From NCBI RefSeq assembly GCF_014200375.1, contig NZ_JACHBP010000001.1:1922001-1986000 (forward strand): 64,000 nucleotides of DNA, in the 5' to 3' direction. Made by a program: the position numbers and the translations under genes. This document shows, piece after piece, positions 62,394-64,000 of the stretch. Each line of letters begins with the position of its first letter. Position 1 is the first letter of the stretch. This stretch comes from Terrimesophilobacter mesophilus (GTDB lineage Bacteria > Actinomycetota > Actinomycetes > Actinomycetales > Microbacteriaceae). Below the pieces are notes generated by a model that saw nothing but the letters and a program-made list of their open reading frames with translations, was not told the DNA's origin and ran no database searches.

Positions 62394-62696
62394 ATGGCAG
62401 CTGTTTCAGCCCAGAAGATGAGCGATCCGAAACTGGCGGCGGCGACCGGGCGAAGGCGCACGGAGTGGCACGCACTGCTGGATGCCGCAGGCGCGTCGGT
62501 GTATTCGACCGCCCGCTGGAAGGCGGATGGCGGGACAACGGTGGCCGCGATCTCCGAGCCGAGGCCGGGAAAGACGATCGTGTCCCTCACTCGCTCCAGG
62601 ATCATCGACGGCGATTCGCTCGAGGATGCAAAGGCTGAACTTCGGCGAGCCCTCGACGCCCTCGGCGCGTCAGGGGTCTCCAGACGAGTCGGCTAG
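62394..62696 (+). CDS. Hypothetical protein with a GRRxxEWxxLLDAAGA block
   Basis: The 100-residue protein has a central GRRRTEWHALLDAAGASVYSTARW, faintly like the DUF4287 domain (a W and LLDxxGA pattern), and a basic C terminus with IVSLTRSRIIDG. The function is unknown. It lies 9 nt after rsmA and 9 nt before ispE with normal third-position GC, so it is probably a real gene of that transcript. Nothing in it suggests a role in isoprenoid synthesis or rRNA methylation. Confidence 0.65.
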   Translation: MAAVSAQKMSDPKLAAATGRRRTEWHALLDAAGASVYSTARWKADGGTTVAAISEPRPGKTIVSLTRSRIIDGDSLEDAKAELRRALDALGASGVSRRVG

Positions 62697-62705
62697 GTTG
62701 AGTGA

Positions 62706-63638
62706 ATGACCTCCGAGGTGGGCCGGATCGTGCACGCAAGGGCGCCGGGCAAGATCAACGTCTTCCTCGGCGTGGGTTCTCTCGGCGATGACGGGTTCCA
62801 CGAGATCGCCACCGCGTACCAGGCGGTGTCCCTCTACGAGGATGTCCGTGCCACGGATGCGCCCGATTTCTCCGTGTCCTTCACCGGCAGCGTCGACACG
62901 AGTGCGCTCCGCACTGACGGATCGAACCTCGCCATCCGGGCTGCGGCTCTGCTCGCGCGCACGACGGGTTACCGCAGGGGGGTTCGCCTCGAGATCGAGA
63001 AGAACGTGCCGGTGGCAGGCGGAATGGGAGGTGGTTCAGCGGATGCCGCGGCGACCCTCCTCGCGTGCGATGCGCTGTGGGGTACTGAGCTCGGCCGCGA
63101 AGACCTGCTCGAACTCGCGGCGACCCTGGGCGCGGATGTGCCGTTCACGTTCATGGGGGGGACCGCAGTGGGCACCGGCCACGGAGACCAGTTGAGCCCC
63201 GCCCTGGCGAAGGGCCAGTTCCAGTGGGTGCTCGCGCTCGCGGATTTCGGACTGAGCACGCCGAAGGTGTACCGCGAGCTGGATCTTCATCGCGAACGTC
63301 ATGCGCTCGACATCTTCCCAGCCGAAGACCTGCCGACGGTGGATGCCAACGTGCTGCAGGCGCTGCGTGCCGGGGACCCTCACATGCTCGCGGAGAGTCT
63401 GTTCAACGACCTGCAGGCTCCAGCCCTGCACCTCGAGCCTCGGCTCGCGAAGGTGATCGAGCTGGGCGAGGAGAATGGCGCGCTCGCGGGTGTCGTCTCC
63501 GGTTCCGGTCCGACGATCGCGTTCCTCGCCGCCGATCTCGACAGCGCGCTCGAGTTGCAGATCGCCCTGTCGGCTGCGCGCTACACCGTCGTGCGAGTGA
63601 CCGGCCCCGTGCACGGAGCGCGCATCCTGTCCGACTAG
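62706..63638 (+). CDS. ispE: 4-(cytidine 5'-diphospho)-2-C-methyl-D-erythritol kinase
   Basis: The 310-residue GHMP kinase has [16 protein letters not shown] at the start (with the motif 1 lysine), the GHMP glycine-rich loop [17 protein letters not shown] (about 101-117) and the C-terminal [14 protein letters not shown]. It phosphorylates CDP-methylerythritol in the non-mevalonate isoprenoid pathway. ispE closes the conserved gene row that starts with rsmI. Confidence 0.95.
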   Translation: MTSEVGRIVHARAPGKINVFLGVGSLGDDGFHEIATAYQAVSLYEDVRATDAPDFSVSFTGSVDTSALRTDGSNLAIRAAALLARTTGYRRGVRLEIEKNVPVAGGMGGGSADAAATLLACDALWGTELGREDLLELAATLGADVPFTFMGGTAVGTGHGDQLSPALAKGQFQWVLALADFGLSTPKVYRELDLHRERHALDIFPAEDLPTVDANVLQALRAGDPHMLAESLFNDLQAPALHLEPRLAKVIELGEENGALAGVVSGSGPTIAFLAADLDSALELQIALSAARYTVVRVTGPVHGARILSD

Positions 63639-63644
63639 CCTCCG

Positions 63645-63702
63645 GCGTCCGCGTCCGCGTCGGCGTCCGTGCCTGCCGCCGCGTCCGCATCTGCATCCGC
63701 GG
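63645..63702. repeat. GCGTCC-type imperfect hexanucleotide repeats
   Basis: After ispE, imperfect copies of GCGTCC/GCATCC (GCGTCCGCGTCCGCGTCGGC...GCGTCCGCATCTGCATCC) run for about 58 bp. Read on the minus strand the same bases give an Ala-Asp tract ending in TAG, but no start or upstream domain supports a gene there. Slippage-prone spacer is the simplest view. The stretch 63639-63890 holds no gene. Confidence 0.6.
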
Positions 63703-63750
63703 GCCAGGCCGGGTGACCTCGCCGCCCGATCGCCCGGCTGCCTGCCGTCT

Positions 63751-63816
63751 TCCGTGACTCGGGTCATTCTGCGGGTGTTGGGCTCCGCCCACCCGCAGAA
63801 TGACCCGAGTCACGGA
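63751..63816. repeat. Perfect 27-bp inverted repeat (large hairpin)
   Basis: Left arm 63751-63777 and right arm 63790-63816 are perfectly complementary over 27 bp (core GACTCGGGTCATTCTGCGGG against CCCGCAGAATGACCCGAGTC), separated by a 12-nt loop. It could act as a strong bidirectional terminator after ispE. Its length and perfection are more like a repetitive palindromic element than an ordinary actinobacterial terminator. Confidence 0.85.
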
Positions 63817-63890
63817 GAGAGCGGCGGAGAGAGGGGCGGGGCTGTGGAGAGAATCTGCGAGGGTGCGGCGGGATGCAGCAGAATCCCCGC

Positions 63891-64000
63891 ATGTCGAGGT
63901 CGACTCCTTTGCCGAGTGACCTGCAGGACGCACCCTTCGCGGTCAGTGTCGCCAGGCGGATGGGGGTGTCGGAGTCGCGCCTGCGCGCATCCGACCTCGA
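63891..64000 (+). CDS. Start of a DUF559/AbiEi-like protein (3' end cut by window)
   Basis: The visible 36 codons read MSRSTPLPSDLQ and then FAVSVARRMGVSESRLRASDL, the winged-helix-like opening of actinobacterial DUF559 / type IV toxin-antitoxin AbiEi-like proteins (PLPxxLxxxPF.v..A...Gv...RLR..dL). An in-frame ATG at 63873 is an alternative start. The nuclease-like domain, if present, is outside the window, so the call rests on the N terminus alone. Confidence 0.5.
   Translation, partial: MSRSTPLPSDLQDAPFAVSVARRMGVSESRLRASDL

Noticed and set aside
63639-63770. Minus-strand gene encoding an Ala-Asp tail
   Set aside because: The frame has an Ala-Asp repeat and a stop, but upstream it runs into the large palindrome without start codon, ribosome-binding site or domain.

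Overview
This 64 kb window looks like chromosome of a high-GC Gram-positive actinobacterium, most likely a member of the Microbacteriaceae. The evidence is the roughly two-thirds G+C content (eyeballed, not computed), frequent GTG/TTG starts, a prpDBC methylcitrate operon, a DtxR/IdeR-type iron box, a Pmt-rsmI-metG-tatD-ksgA-ispE gene order and many DUF families typical of Micrococcales. No rRNA, tRNA, IS transposase or CRISPR array was seen.

Layout. Positions 1-6965 form a clearly lower-GC accessory island. It holds a Gabija-like defence pair (OLD/TOPRIM nuclease cut by the left edge, plus UvrD-like helicase), then a minus-strand cassette of a tandem-HTH protein, a DXD glycosyltransferase and a three-part GT25 / P-loop-like / GH16 fusion. 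Core-like sequence starts near 6980: a PEP-mutase-family enzyme, a divergent RimK-like ligase / RimB-like protease pair, a DUF4242 protein, an Fpg/Nei glycosylase, lipoproteins and two gene remnants. 12432-17229 is an iron-siderophore uptake operon (ATPase, binding protein, double-length permease, siderophore-interacting protein) behind an iron box that touches the first start codon. 17306-26037 carries a flavin monooxygenase-like protein, a metallo-hydrolase, small membrane proteins, hydrolase/reductase genes and two MFS transporters.

26038-29903 is the ribonucleotide reductase operon. Its small subunit has the metal ligands and the Tyr-to-Phe change of class Ic (Mn/Fe) enzymes. The large subunit lacks its usual C-terminal cysteine pair, while a 22-codon overlapping ORF immediately downstream encodes a CxxC tail. 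Next come an RclA-like flavoprotein, a polar amino-acid ABC importer, an M20 deacylase, HrpA (with a palindromic element inserted in frame), VOC/HxlR genes, and a GntR-prpD-prpB-prpC propionate operon with a perfect TGTATACA-centred operator.

45170-50145 holds permease, reductase, PNPOx-like, metallo-hydrolase and DUF255 genes. 50035-56301 encodes two tandem about 1,030-residue paralogues: secreted Ig-like repeats with paired cysteines joined to a nine-helix membrane module that resembles a site-2 protease without its zinc site. They lie beside a protein O-mannosyltransferase (56437-58143). The window ends with the conserved rsmI-metG-tatD-rsmA-ispE block (without rpfB), a 27-bp perfect inverted repeat, and the start of a DUF559/AbiEi-like gene.

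The observations most worth following up are the split NrdA tail with a class Ic NrdB, the Ig/pseudo-S2P paralogue pair, the GT25-GH16 fusion in the Gabija island, and the palindromic elements at 38798-38871 and 63751-63816.
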